Origin: Datura wrightii
Taxonomy: Eukaryota > Streptophyta > Magnoliopsida > Solanales > Solanaceae
Direction of reading: 5' to 3'
Assembly: GCA_035772735.1 (NCBI GenBank)
Contig: JASDFA010000006.1
Span: 70,510,001 to 70,574,000 of the forward strand
Length of the DNA: 64,000 nt
Within the stretch, counting starts at the first letter, position 1. Each line of letters begins with the position of its first letter. Under the pieces are notes generated by a model. It was not told the origin of the DNA. It made no database searches and worked only from the letters and a program-made list of their open reading frames with translations. Position numbers and translations under genes: made by a program. Shown piece by piece: positions 43,154 to 55,755 of this stretch.

Positions 43154-44909
43154 GTTACACCACGTAAGTTCCTATTGTTTAACTGATGTGTGCGTATGTA
43201 TGTTAAGAGTTTCAGAGTACAAGGCATGCGGGAGAAGGCTCGAGGGAGGACCGCGTGAGTATAAAACTGATAGAGCAGGAGGCCGAACCTTGAGGCAAGG
43301 CGCAAGGGGCACCGTGCCACACACCCCACCTTGGTGCGGGCAACGACACATTACGCCTTAGCCCTAGCACGATGGGGGGCGCGCTGCGGACCCCCTACAC
43401 TGCCCTTATATATATGTGTGTGTGTTTAAGTAAATTCAAATTATTTTGAAACATTTCATAAAATAGACCTACGGCCCCTTCGACGTTTTCTTTCAACTTT
43501 CTATCAATTTTTGGTTGAATTGCGCCATTAAACTCCATTCAAACACATATTCGTCTTGGATAACAAGTTTCAGGCCTATGAAGAATGTCCCTAATGAGTT
43601 CTTTCGTGCGAATTCGCTCGGAGAACTGGAACTTGCCGGGTAAAAGTTGTCGGAATAACTTCTAATTGAGTCCTAAGCGACTGAGGGTGATGGGTAAACA
43701 TTTCTACCTTTTAGACTCTTGAGAATTTGTGAGTTTTCGACCCAATTAAATGAAGTTGAATTGGAGTCAATGTTCTTTGAGAGATATCATTATTTTCCGA
43801 TGCCTACTATTGAAATAGCCTTATTCTCTCAGCATAGAAGCTGCAAGCAAGTGGAATTATCCACTGCGGGTTGGAACTACTTGGATAAACAAGAATTAGC
43901 ATTTTAGGTATGTTAAGGCTTATCTCTTCAGTAAGTTATTCTCGTCGCATAGTGACACGACCTATGCCCTCGAAAGTAGATAATAATCTAGTATGTTGTG
44001 ATTAGCTGCTGCTAGTAGATAATGATCTTATATGTTGTAATTAGCTGCTACTAGTAGATAAGGATTATACATGTTTTGGTTAGCTGCTATAAGACGTATT
44101 GAGATTATACCTTAGTTTTCCTCGTCAGGAAAGGGTATGTTAAGTATGACAAATGTTGGGTGCGCCATAGAGAGTTCCCCATTCATTTATTTACCATTTA
44201 GAGGTATTCTGATATTTTGTTGTCGTATCAAGGCCTTAGAAGTTTATGGTTAGCTTTTAGGCCTGACTTGGTAAGTTGGATAACATAGGGCATAGTCGGG
44301 CAATATAACTTTGCAATTTGATGCCTATATTGTCAGTAAAGCTCACTCAGTGGGGATTGGCGTACCTTGATGCCCCAGGGCCAGAATATTGATAGGGTTG
44401 TCTTATCTTCGAACTAATGGCACCAGGGTTGCCTAAGGAACTAAGAGACAGCTTGCCATATGATTGGCTACTGTCAATGACCATTAGCTTTAACCGACTT
44501 AATGCTTGTCATATAAGTCGCTCAGGAAACCATCTCAGTTGTTCCAAGTTTAATAGCCTAACTGATACCCTAAGGAGGGAACCTTATTAGTAGTTAGATG
44601 TGGGGCCAACGTCCCAGGATACCCTTAAAGATGCCAGGTACATGTTGCCGCAAAGGGCTAGGTCCAGATATACCAGCCTATGAGGCTAGGAATCGCCTAG
44701 AGGAGCCATCTGAAATCTGAACAGACCAAGGTAGTGTCTAGGTAGCTAAAACCTTAGTATCACAACATTAACTTCAGGCTTAGAGTTATAGTAAGCTACC
44801 TGTGGAAAGTTTGGGATGACTGCTTAGGATGTCCAATTAGTAGAGGCCCTACAGTTGTTCTAAGAAAAGGAACTAAATAGTTGGTCGTCTGCGACCTTAC
44901 TGTTTTCTT
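43154..44909 (+). repeat. Element B 3' LTR, truncated
   Basis: Aligns with 10275-12035 of the 5' LTR and then stops at cttatga, where A-family internal sequence takes over. Includes the three 39-base repeats at 43977-44093. No gene. Confidence 0.88.
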
Positions 44910-45019
44910 ATGAAAATTTTCATCTTAAATGTTCATCATTTGGTATGACAGTTGCATTCCCTAGCTTTTTAGCATGTTTATCGACATTCGAGGATGAATT
45001 TTCCCAAAGGGGGAGATAT
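44910..45019 (+). repeat. orphan 3' end of an A-family internal region
   Basis: About 110 bases matching 52220-52324 (tggtatgacagttgcattcc, hairpin ATTCG-AGGA-TGAAT at 44986-44999, AAAGGGGGAGATA). It sits upstream of the A LTR at 45020 as the tail of a deleted first A unit. Confidence 0.8.
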
Positions 45020-47241
45020 TTTAATATCCCGAAGGCCCTAAGATCACACCCGAGGGTTGAAACGGAGAAAATAGAAATTTCTGCACCAAGTCACGGGATG
45101 AGTTGTCTAGTGACCCTTGAAGCGTCGTTAGGTGAGTCTAGGAGTGAAGCGAGTGTTTGGTTGAATTTAGGTCTGGGGGTTGACCATGGGTGAAGCCACG
45201 ATTTGTGGTCAGGGCCACGAGTCGTTAGGTTGGCCATGGTCAGGAGTTTAACTTGGATGTCGAAAGGTTTAGCAGTTTTCATCACCACTCATCACCACGA
45301 GTCAAGGTGCACCATGAGTCATGGTGTCCCTCGTGGTGACCGACAGAGGTATGTTTCCCAGTGCTGGAGATGAATGCAGGCGAATGGTCGTCCCTCAGGC
45401 ATCGAGTCGTTCCCTCATTGGCACTGGCAGTGTGATTTTCCCTTTGAATTTATTAAGGGCTTTTCGGTAATTTCTAAGCTCCTAAGACCTAAACTATGTT
45501 GTTTTAAGCTCAAATAAGTATGTTTAAGAGGGTTTATCTCATTTTAAACCTATCCCTCTCCATGCATGCAAGCCTAGAAGTTTCTAAGGGTGATAAAGCC
45601 TAGAAGTTCATCAATTCTCTTTCAATTTCCTTTGGGCATTCAAGAAGGTTGAGAAATCAGAAGTATCCAAGTATGTAGGGTTATGAATGGGTGTATCCAT
45701 TCACTCTCATGCCCAATTCCTTCTCAAATTCATGGAAATTCCTAGTTGATGATCTATGGGGTTTTAACCCAACTTGTGAAACTCCAGGTATATCATAGGG
45801 ATAACCTATTCAAGTTTCTAATGTTGAATTATGATTCATGGGCATGTTTTATAATTTTTTCAATTACAATTCATGTTTTCAAAGTTTTACAAATATGATG
45901 CCCAATTATAAAAGTTCATGAAAGGTTGAGGTTATGATATATGTGTTCAAGTATGATGAGATGTATATGATGAAAGTATGATTTCGAATTACCCATGTCT
46001 GTACTCATGTTTTTGACTTTCAAAGTCTATTTCAAGTATGTTTAAGTTTGGGCAAGCCCATATGATCAAGTATGTTTCATGACTTATCTCAATTTCATGT
46101 TATTAGCTTACCACATGGATTTTGGAGTCTAGACTCCCACTCTTTTCGGCTTGTGGTATGGTTTGAGACAAGGCTCCTCATGTTATATTTTCAGATTTTG
46201 CATGTATGATTATGATTCAACTTCATCGTAAGACGATAGTTCAGTTTTGTTGAAAAATGATGGAGAGCATATGCATATTTTTGGGAGTAGTGTCTAGCAC
46301 CGAGTATGTTAAGGGTCTGTCAACCCTGTGCCTCAGAACTACGTGCCAACGTAGGTATGATCAGATTATTTGGTCCTCCTTTGTGAGCTTTTCCTGCCCC
46401 CAAGGGGCCTTCAGCTTGATATCAATATCATGGTAGTGTTTTTAGCCCTAGCAAGGCTTTGGACGGTTCTGCCGACTTGAGTATAATAGTTGAGACTATG
46501 TAAGCTCTATCGTGGTAATGTCGGTTATATGAAGAGTCTCCCATTATTTCTCATGATTTCAGTTATGACATTATGTTTTCAGCAAGTTTGACCCAATGTT
46601 TAGTTTTGCTTATGAATAATCAGTTCCAGCTTTGGGTCATTCGATTCAGTTATGATATTCAACTATGTTTAAATCATGTTTTCATATAATAACATAAAAG
46701 CCCTACTCTCAGACTCTTTTGATGAAATATTTTATGATATGCACGATCTTTGATTTTACTTACTTAGTGGTATTACTTACCTTGCATACTTGGTACATTC
46801 CATGTACTGACCATATACTCTATGTTGTATCATTTCAAGATATAGGCTCGGACATTCAGGTGCAGTCCTGTTGTTAGCTAGTTCCTCAGAGTAGTATTTC
46901 CCAGCCAGAGTTGGTGAGTCCTCATCCTTCAAGGGCCCCTTTTTTACCAGTTGTATTCAGTAATTTTCAGTTTCAATTTTCTTAGTTAGTTGGGATATTG
47001 TTCCATCAATTCATCAGTATATGGAGGCTTATCAGACATAGCATGTATTTGGCTTCAGATCAGTGTTATGTTTTCAGATATTCGATGTCATCAGATTTTC
47101 AAACTTCTATTATTATATATGTTAGACTTATACATTATTGTGTTGAGATTTAGATGTCATGTTCATGCCATGGGGCGCCTTCGAGCCTCACAGGGTTCTT
47201 TGTCCCGTGTCTCGATCCGGGCCTATGTTCGGGTCGTGAAA
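45020..47241 (+). repeat. Element A middle LTR (5' LTR of the surviving unit)
   Basis: 2222 bases; the TG start is decayed to TT and the end CA to AA. The U3 holds cacgagtcgt words and the R-like region holds GTAC-attccat-GTAC (about 46792-46808) and a worn tgtatcatttcaagata stem. No gene is seen. Confidence 0.88.
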
Positions 47242-47245
47242 AACT

Positions 47246-47257
47246 TGGTATCAAAGC
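47246..47257 (+). other. primer binding site of A
   Basis: TGGTATCAAAGC, one base off the initiator tRNA-Met primer match. Confidence 0.85.
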
Positions 47258-47445
47258 ATTAGGTTTTGAAGTGTCCTAGGGTGTCTGAGCATTTAGTAGA
47301 GTCTTTTTCATGGGTGTGAAGCGCGCGACACTTATGATGAAGAGGCTATGAAATGTTTGGGAAATTTCCCTTCTTTCATAATCTATGTCGTGCAATGGAA
47401 TGTCTCTTTATCCTTCTATCTCGTGCTATACACATTTGCAGAATC

Positions 47446-48690
47446 ATGCCTCCTCGCCAAGTTAATGGGAGAAGAAATAGGAATGCGAATGTCCATGAGA
47501 ATGGAAACGGAGATGGGCACTAGCAGGCCCCACCAGCCCCTGAGGGTAATGTGCCCGAGCAGGTGGCCGATGCAGAGTTTAGGGCTACCATCCAGATGTC
47601 GGCACAGGGTTTGACTTCCCAGGTTAACCAACAGGCGGTAGCGCATGTCCGCCAGAATGGGAATGTAGCAGTGGCAAGAGTTAGGGACTTTCTTAGGATG
47701 AACCCTCTAGAGTTTCTTGGTTCGAAGGTGGACGAGGATCCATACGAGTTTATCAATGAGATTCAGAAAATCACCCAAATCATTACGGTAACAGGGGAGG
47801 AGTGCGCAGATTTATCCTCTTATCAACTGAAAGGGGTTGCACATATCTGGTTCAAACAGTAGAAAGATGGTAGGGAAGTTGGAGCAGGCCCTATTGCTTG
47901 GGATGAGTTCCACACCACATTTTTGGATAGGTTCTTTCCCCGTGAGATAAGGGAGATCAAAGCAGCTGAATTTGTGAACTTGAGATAGAACAACATGACA
48001 GTCCAGGAGCATGCTCTAGAGTTCACCCGCCTATACAAATATGCACCTGAGATGGTGGAGGACCAGGGGGCTCGAGTGAGTCAGTTCGTGCATGGGATAG
48101 CGGACTATTTGGTCAAAGATTGCCAAACCGTGATGCTTCATCAGGATATTGACTTCTCACGGATAGTTTCATACCTCCAGCAGATAGGGACAGTATAGGT
48201 GAGTAAGAGGTAGAGAGAGTCTAAGAAGGCCAGGACTGATAGCTTTGGAATCTCCTAGTAGAGACCTGGTGGTGGGCACCGTCAGCAATCGCACCAGAGA
48301 TCATCAGCCCCAGCGCCGTCAGCAATGAGTGTGCTATCTAGATCTAGGGCCAACCAGAGGGGATGAGCATCAGGCTCTCGAGGATAAGGGAGAAAATCTG
48401 TGGAGCCCAGTGTTCTAGCTTGTGATAGGTATGGCCGGAGACACACTAGTTAGTGCTTAATAGGTACTTGTGCTTGTTTTGAGTGTGGAAAGCCTGAACA
48501 TATGCTCAGAGATTGTTCGGCAACTAGATAGGGACATGGTAGAGCCGAGACCTAGCCACTAGTTCAGCAGTCCCAGCAGTATGCTTAGTTCAGCAGGGAT
48601 CCTCCACTAGTGCAGGTGGTGATCAACATCAGAACAGGTTCTATGCCCTCGCATCTCGTTAGGAGCAGGAGGCCTCTCCAGATGTAGTCA
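47446..48690 (+). pseudogene. gag: Element A gag
   Basis: ATG at 47446 (MPPRQVNGRR-like). The gag domain reads ADAEFRATIQMSAQGLTSQV, VRDFLRMNPLEFLGSKVDED and AHIWFKQ, a stop near 47860, then FHTTFLDRFFPREIREI, EYAPEMV-type text and a complete CCHC knuckle CFECGKPEHMLRDC (48475-48516). Several TAG codons replace CAG or TGG, a pattern of C-to-T and G-to-A decay. Confidence 0.88.
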
Positions 48691-51600
48691 CTGGTATGTT
48701 GTGAGTATTTTGCCTTGATGTAGATGCATTGTTAGATCCAGGGGCTACCTTATCTTTTGTGATGCCCTATGTTTCTAGTAGTTTTTGAGTTACTCCCGAA
48801 ATCCTGTCAAAACCCTTCTCAATCTCTACTCCAATCGGTGATTCAGTTATAGCTAGATGACTATATACAAATTTCCCTGTCACAGTCCTTCATAAAGTCA
48901 CCTCAACAGATTTAGTAGAGTTGTACATGATAGATTTTGATGTTATCTTTGGCATGGATTGGCTATATTCATGTTATTCCTCAGTAAATTGTAGAACCCG
49001 TATGGTAGTTTTTATTTTCGGGTGAGCCAGTCCTAGAATAGAAGTGTAGTTCAGCTGTGCCTGTAGGTCATTTCATTTCCTACCTTAAGGCCAAAAAGAT
49101 GATTTCTAAGGGTTGCATGAACCATCTAGTTAGGGTTAAGGATGCTACGTCTAAGACCCCAACTATCCAGTCAGTTCCCGTAGTGTGTGAACATTCAAAA
49201 GTGTTTCTAGATGATTTGTTGGGAATTCCTCCTGAGCGGGAGATCAATTTTGGTATTGACCTTTCTCCCGACACACAGCCTATATCTATTCCTCCTTACC
49301 GAATGCGACTGAGCAAAAGCAGTTGAAGGAATAGTTGAAGGACCTCTTAGAGAAGGATTTCATCAGACTGAGAAATCCCCATGGGGTGCACTAGTTTTCT
49401 TTGTTCGGAAGAAGTATGGTTTCCTTAGGATGTGCATTAATTACCGGCAATTGAACAAGGTCACCGTTAAGAATAGGTATCCTCTCCCCAGAATTGATCA
49501 CTTGTTTGACCAACTTTAGGGTACCAAGTGTTTCTCAAAGATAGACCTCAAATCCGGGTATCATCAGCTTAAGGTTCGGGAGAATGACATTCAAAAGACA
49601 GCCTTCGGGACTCAGTATGGTCACTATGAGTTTGTATTTAGGCCTCTTGGACTAATGAATGCTTCTGTAGCTTTTATCGATTTGATGATCAGGGTGTTCA
49701 AGCCATATTTGGACATGTTCATGATCGTGTTCATAGATGACATTCTCATATACTCTCAGAGCAAAGGGGAGCATGTCGCTCACTTGAGGGTGGTGCTACA
49801 AACTCTTAAGGATCGTTAGCTATATGCTAAATTCACAAATGTGAGTTTTCTTAAAATCGGTAGCATTTTTGGGTCATGTGGTGTCAAGTGAGGGTGTACA
49901 GGTGGACTCTCAAATGATAGAAGCTACAAAGAATTCTCCTGGACCAGTGAGTCCTTTGGATATTAGGAGTTTCTTGGGCTTAGCTGGTGACTACATGAGG
50001 TTTGTGGAAGGATTTTCATCCATTACAGCACTATTGACTAAGTTTACCCAGAATAAAGTTAAGTTCCAATGGCCGGAGACCTGTGAGAAGAGCTTCCAAG
50101 AGTTGAAGACTCGACTCACCTTAGCACCAGTGTTAACTTTACCTGAGGGTACTGATGGGTTTGTGGTATATTGTGACGCCTCAAAGATCGACCTTGGTTG
50201 TCTATTAATGCAGCACAATAAGGTTATAGCCTATGCTTCTAGGCAACTGAAGGTCCTTGAAAATAACTATTCGACTCATGACCTCGAGTTGGCAGCAGTA
50301 GTACTCTCCTTGAATATTTGGAGACACTATCTATATAGGGTCCATATGGACATGTTTACGGACCATAAAAGCTTATAGTACATGTTTACCCAGAAGGGTC
50401 TAAATCTATGTCAAAGAAGGTGGTTGGAGCTTCTTTAGGATTATGATATGAGTGTCATTTATCATCCGGGCCAGGCCAATGTGGTGGCTTACACTCTTAG
50501 AAGTCTTTCTATGGAGTGTGTGTCCCATGTAGATAAGGAGCAGAAAGAGTTAGTGAAGGATGTGCATCGGCTTGCATGACTAGGAGTTCATCTTATTGAC
50601 TCGATGGATGGTGATGACATTATTCAGAACGGATCTGAATCTTCCTTGGTGACCGAGGTCAAAGCTAGACAAGACGAGGATCCTATTTCGGTAAATTTGA
50701 AGGAAGTTGTTCAAGATCAGAAGGTGGAGGTTTTCTCCCAAGGGGGAGATGGTGTACCACGATATCAGGGTCATTATGTGTATCGGGTGTTGATGACTTG
50801 AGGGAATGGATGTTGCACGAGACTCATGGTTCTAGATATTCTACATATCCAGGTGCCACCAAGATGTACCGTGACCTACAAGAAGTCTATTGGTGGAATG
50901 GCATGAAGAAGGACATAACAGAGTTTGTGGCTAAGAGTCCAAATTGTCAACAGGTGAATGTTGAGTATCAAAGACCCAGAGGTGTGCTTCAGGATATTAG
51001 TATTCGTACTTGGAATTGGGAGGAAATCAATATGGACTTCATTACGGGATTGACTTATACTCTTCGACAGTATGACTCTATTTGGATGGTTGTAGACAGG
51101 TTGACTAAAGCAACTCATTTTCTACCTATCAAAACTACCGATTCCTTGTAGGAATATGCTAAGTTGTATATTTGGGAGTTAGTTTGGTTTCATGGAGTTC
51201 CCTTGTCCATCATATCAGATAGAGGTACTCAGTTTACCTCCCAATTTTGGAGATCATTTCAAAAGGGACTTGATACTCAGGTCAAGCTTAGCCTAGCATT
51301 TCACCCGCAAATAGATGGTCAGGCGGAACAGACCATTCAAACTCTTGAGAGTGTGTGTGATCGATTTAAAAGTTATTTATGATGACCATTTATCTCTCAT
51401 TGAGTTTGCATATAACAACAGTTACCATTCCAGCATTCAGATGGCTCCGTTTGAGGCTCTTTATGGGTGAAGATATACATTGCCTATTGGTTTGTTCGAA
51501 GTCGGTGAAGCTATGTTGATAGGACCAGATTCAGTCTATGAGGCTATGGAGAAGGTTTAGCTTATAAGGGAAACATTAAAAATAGCCTAGAGTCATCAAC

Positions 51601-52110
51601 AGTCCTATACGGATGTGAGGAGGAGAGAACTTGAGTTTGAAGTTGAAGATTGGGTGTTTCTGAAGGTATCTCCCATGAAAGGAGTGATGAGATTCTGAAA
51701 GAAGGGGAAACTCAGTCCCCATTATATTGGCCCATATCAGATTGTGAGACACATTAGCAAGGTGGCCTATGAGTTGGATTTGCCTTCGGAATTGGCTTCA
51801 GTACATCCAGTTTTTCATGTATTGCTCTTGAAGAAGTGTATGGGTGATCCGACTCTGGTTGTCCAAGTGGAGGGCATAGGTGTGAAGGATAGTCTTATCT
51901 ATGAGGAGGTTCCAGTTGACATACTTGATCATCAGGTTCGAAAGCTAAGGAACAGGGAAGTAGCTTCAGTAAAGGTTTTGTGGAGGAATCAGCATATTGA
52001 TGGAACTATGTGGAAAGCCGAAGCAGATATGATGGCTAAATATCTGTATCTATTCCCTTCCGCCTTAGCTTCAGCTTGGGGTATCAGTTTTCTCCCTAGT
52101 ACTCTATTTA
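48691..52110 (+). pseudogene. pol: Element A pol
   Basis: Protease near 48725 (LLDPGATLSFVMP, frame broken). RT 49300-49800 with catalytic FIDD at 49730-49741. RNase H 50100-50510. Integrase 50790-51560: zinc motif worn (SPNC for CPNC), catalytic Asp in MDFITGL and ISDRGTQFT, and Glu in GQAEQTIQ all visible. Tail 51744-52100 with ILDHQVRKLRNREVAS and VLWRNQHIDGTMW, chromodomain-like. Stops and shifts throughout; inactive. Confidence 0.9.
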
Positions 52111-52291
52111 GTTTTATGTTCAATTCACGTGCCCCAGTTTCTTTCATGTCAATGTATGTAAGTGTTATTCATGAATTTAGTTTAGTCATGTATTTCAGTC
52201 CGGAGTCAGTCGCTCCGTCAGTTTTCAGCTTAAATGTTCAACATTTGGTATGACAGTTGCATTCCCCCAGCTCTTCAGCATGTTTATCCAC

Positions 52292-52324
52292 ATTCTAGGA
52301 TGAATGTTTCCAAGGGGGAGATAT
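52292..52324 (+). other. polypurine tract of A with worn hairpin
   Basis: ATTCT-AGGA-TGAAT followed by GTTTCCAAGGGGGAGATAT at the LTR edge. The top pair of the stem is lost compared with 44986-44999. Confidence 0.75.
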
Positions 52325-54499
52325 TGTAATACACCAAAAGCCCTAAAATTAGACCCGAGGGTTGAATAGAGAAAATAGGAAATTCTACACCAGGTTACAG
52401 GACAAGTCATCCAATGACCCGTGAGGTACACCACGAGTCGTTAGGTGACTCTTGGAGTGAAGGGAGATTCTAGTTGGATTTTGTTTTGGGGGTTGACCAT
52501 GGGTGAATCCACGATTCATGATCAGGGCCACGAGTTGTTAGGTTGGCCGTGGTCAGGAGTTTGACTTGGATGTCGAAAGGTTTGGCAGTGTTCATCATGA
52601 CTTAGATGCACCACGAGTCATGGTTTCCCTCATGGTGACCAGCAGAGGTATGTTTTCTAGTGCTGGTGATGAATGCGGGCAATGAGTTGTCCCTCAGGCA
52701 ACGAGTCATCCAGTCCCTCATTGAGACTGGCAGTGTGATTTTCCCTATGAATTTATTAAGGACTTTTCTATAATTCCTAAGCTCCTAATACCTAAACTAT
52801 GTTGTTTTAAGCTTAGAAAAGTTATTTTAAGAGGGTTTAGATCATTCTAAACCTACCCCTCTCCATGCATGCAAGCCTAGAAGTTCCTATGAGTAATCAA
52901 GCCTAGAAGTTAATCAATTCTCCTTCAATTTCATTTGGGCATTCAAGAAGGTTGAGAAATCAGAAGTACCTAGGTATATAGGGTTATGAATGGGTGTATC
53001 AATCCACTCCCATGCCTAATTCCTTCTCAAATTCATGGAAATTCCTAGTTGATGATCTATGGGGTTTTAACCCAACTTGTAAATTCTCCTAAGTATCTAT
53101 CATGGGTATAATCTATTCATGGGCATGTTTTATAATGTTTTCAATTATAATTCATGTTTTCAAAGTTTTACAAATATGATGCCCAATTATGAAAGTTCAT
53201 GAAAGATTGATATTATGATATATGTTTTCAAGTATGATGAGATGTATATGATGAAAGTATGATTTTGAATTACCCATGTCTATACCCATGTTTTTTACTA
53301 TCAAAGTCTATTTCAAGTATGTTTAAGTTTGGACAAGCCCATATGGTCAAGTATGTTTCATGACTTATCTCAATTTCATGTTATTAGCTTACCACATGGA
53401 TTTTGGAGTCTAGATTCCCACTCTTTTCAGCTTGTGGTATAGTTTGAGTCGGGGCTCCTCGTGTTATATTTTTAGATGATGCATGTATGATTCAAATTCG
53501 TTGCAAGAAGATGGTTCAGCTTCGTTGAAAAATAATGGAGAGCATATGCATATTTTTAGAAGTAGTGTCTAGCACCGAGTAGGCAAAGGGTCAGTCAACC
53601 CTGTGCCTCATAACTATGTTCCAACATAGGTATGATCAGATTATTTGGGACCTCACTTGTGAGCTTTCCCTGCCCCCAAGGGGCCTTCAGCTTGATATTG
53701 ATATCAAGGTAGCATTCTTAGCCCTGGCAAGGCTTTGGACGGCTCTGCCTACTTGAATATAATAGTCGGGACCACGTAAGCTCTATTATGGTAATGTCGG
53801 TTATATGACGAGTCTCCCCTTGTTCCTCATGATTTCAGTTATGCATGTTCATCAGTCATGACATTATGTTTTTAACAGGTTTGACCCAATGTTCAGTTTT
53901 ACTTATGAATAATCAGTTTCAGCTTTGGGTCATTCGATTCCGTTATGATATTTAGTTATGTTTAAATCATGTAATCTTATGATGAAATGTTTTATGATAT
54001 GCATGATCTCTTATTTTACTTACTTAGCGGTTTTATTTACCTTGCATACTCGGTACATTTCACGTACTGACCTCATACTCTATGTTTTATTGTTTCATGG
54101 TACAGGCTCAGACATTCAGGTTCAGTCCCGTCGTTAGCCAGGTCTTCAAAGTAGCATCTCCCAGCCAGTGTTGGTGAATCCTCGTCCTTCAAGAGCCGCT
54201 TTTTTACCAGTTGTATTCAGTATTTTCAGTTTCAATTTTAGTGAGTTAGTGGGGGTCTTGTCCCATCAACTCGTCAGTATGTAGAGGCTTATCAGACATA
54301 GCATATATTCAGCTTCATATCAGTGTTATGATTCAAATATTCAATTTATCAGATTTTCAGACTTCCGTTATTATATATGTTAGACTTCCGCATTATTGTG
54401 CTGAGCTTTAGATTTTGTATTCATGATATGGGTCGACTTGGAACCTCTCGAGGTTCTTTGTCCCATATTTTGATCCGGACCTATGTTCGGGTCATGACA
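52325..54499 (+). repeat. Element A 3' LTR
   Basis: 2175 bases, TGTAATACACC to GTCATGACA. Same blocks as the middle LTR, including CGGTACATTTCACGTACTGA at 54051-54070. No gene. Confidence 0.9.
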
Positions 54500-55755
54500 G
54501 GTGAGGCACCCAAAATGCAACCCATATTGAGTGTTGTTGGCAACTGCAAGATAGAAGAAATGTTTGCTAGAGTTCCAAAGAAGGTTGATTGTATGGACAA
54601 TGGGGTAAGAGAGATTAAAGGGGAGGTATCTAACCTTGCCCAAACAGTGAGTTCTCATTCAGCTTCAATTAAAAATTTGGAAGCTCAAAAAACCACCTTT
54701 CATTCTAAATGAATCCCCGAATGAAGGGCACCCTTCCAAGTGACACTGTACCAAATCAAAAGAAGGATGGCCATTGCATGGCGATTGTAACTAGGAGTGG
54801 GAAATGTTTGGCCGATTCGAGTGTGAAGGCCAAACAAGTTGTTGATCCAATCATAAATGATGGAGTCAAAGATGCAGTGCCAAAAGCACCAAGTCTTGTT
54901 GATATGAAGAGGTGCTTGAAGAGGACAGAGTAGTTGTTGCTCCCAAGGATGTTGATTTTGAGCAAAAGGATAAGGAGGTCTCAAATGCACAAGGCCAAGA
55001 GCATAGAATCCCACCTCCATACCCTCAATGGTTAGCAAAGAAGAAAGAGGACAACCAGTTCAAGAAATTCATTGAGATTCTTAGCAAGTTGTTCATAAAC
55101 ATACCACTGGTGGATGCATTTCTTTAGATGCCCGGCTATGCAAAACTCCTGATGAAATTGTTAGAAAAGAAGAAAATTGTGAATGCGGGCACAGAGGACA
55201 TGACGCACCACTATAGTGTACTGATGGCGAGCAATCTTACTCCCAAGAGAGATGACCCTAGAGTTTTTTATCATCCCTTGTACCATCGGAATGTATGTGT
55301 TTAATAAAGCTCTATGCGACCTTGGTGCAAGCATCAATTTGATGCCCCTCATCATTTTCACAAAGTTGGATTTGGGTAATCCCAAGCCTACTACAAGAGG
55401 CTATTGATGGCAGATCGGTTTATCAAGAGACCCATAGGAGTTCTAGAAGATATCTTGATTCGAGTGGACAAGTTTATCCTTCCAGCCAACTTTGTTGTGT
55501 TGATTATGACATGGATGTCGAGGTGCCCATCATTTTGGGGAGACCATTACAAGCCACGGGTAGAGCATTGGTTGATGTGGAACTAGAGGAGCTAAAGTTT
55601 AGAGTGGGTGGTGAAGAAGTGACCTTCAATGTGTGTCAATCCACAAAACCTCAGGATGAATGTAAAGTGATAACGATCCTCAATGAAGAGGAGGAGCAAG
55701 ACAAAAATTTTGAGGCTAAAGTTTATTCGAAGGATGACCATCCGGAGAATTGATG
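54500..55755 (+). pseudogene. gag-pro: Element F gag C-terminus and protease
   Basis: Gag end: IEEMFARVPKKVDCMDNGV, NLAQTVSSHSASIKNLE, LPSDTVPNQK and CMAIVTRSGK, typical of Athila/Tat gag tails. Protease from about 55300: ALCDLGASINLMP active site, then LEDILIRVDKFILPANFVV, and MDVEVPIILGRPLQATGRAL in a shifted frame. Ends ...KDDHPEN with a stop at 55751-55753. At least three frameshifts and one stop. Confidence 0.85.

Larger units (their letters stand above)
10275..44909 (+). mobile_element. Element B: old Tekay-like LTR retrotransposon, 3' truncated, hosting C
   Basis: 5' LTR 10275-13612 (3.3 kb), initiator-Met primer site, a degraded internal region split by element C (13613-15958 and 42668-43153), a polypurine tract and the first ~1.76 kb of the 3' LTR (43154-44909). 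Without its inserts the internal region is only ~2.8 kb, so much of gag-pol is deleted. The 3' LTR stops abruptly where A-family internal sequence starts, so its right duplication is lost; on the left the flank is tttaa. Confidence 0.85.
45020..54499 (+). mobile_element. Element A: Tekay-like retrotransposon, rightmost unit of a composite
   Basis: LTRs 45020-47241 and 52325-54499, primer site at 47246, broken gag-pol, polypurine tract before 52325. The left LTR is preceded by A internal sequence rather than a target site, so together with 37-391/10146-10274 it forms an LTR-internal-LTR-internal-LTR array whose first internal part is deleted. Confidence 0.88.

Noticed and set aside
54377..54712. 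111-codon frame starting in the A LTR
   Set aside because: The first ~40 codons are LTR sequence; only the part from 54500 is genuine gag of element F.
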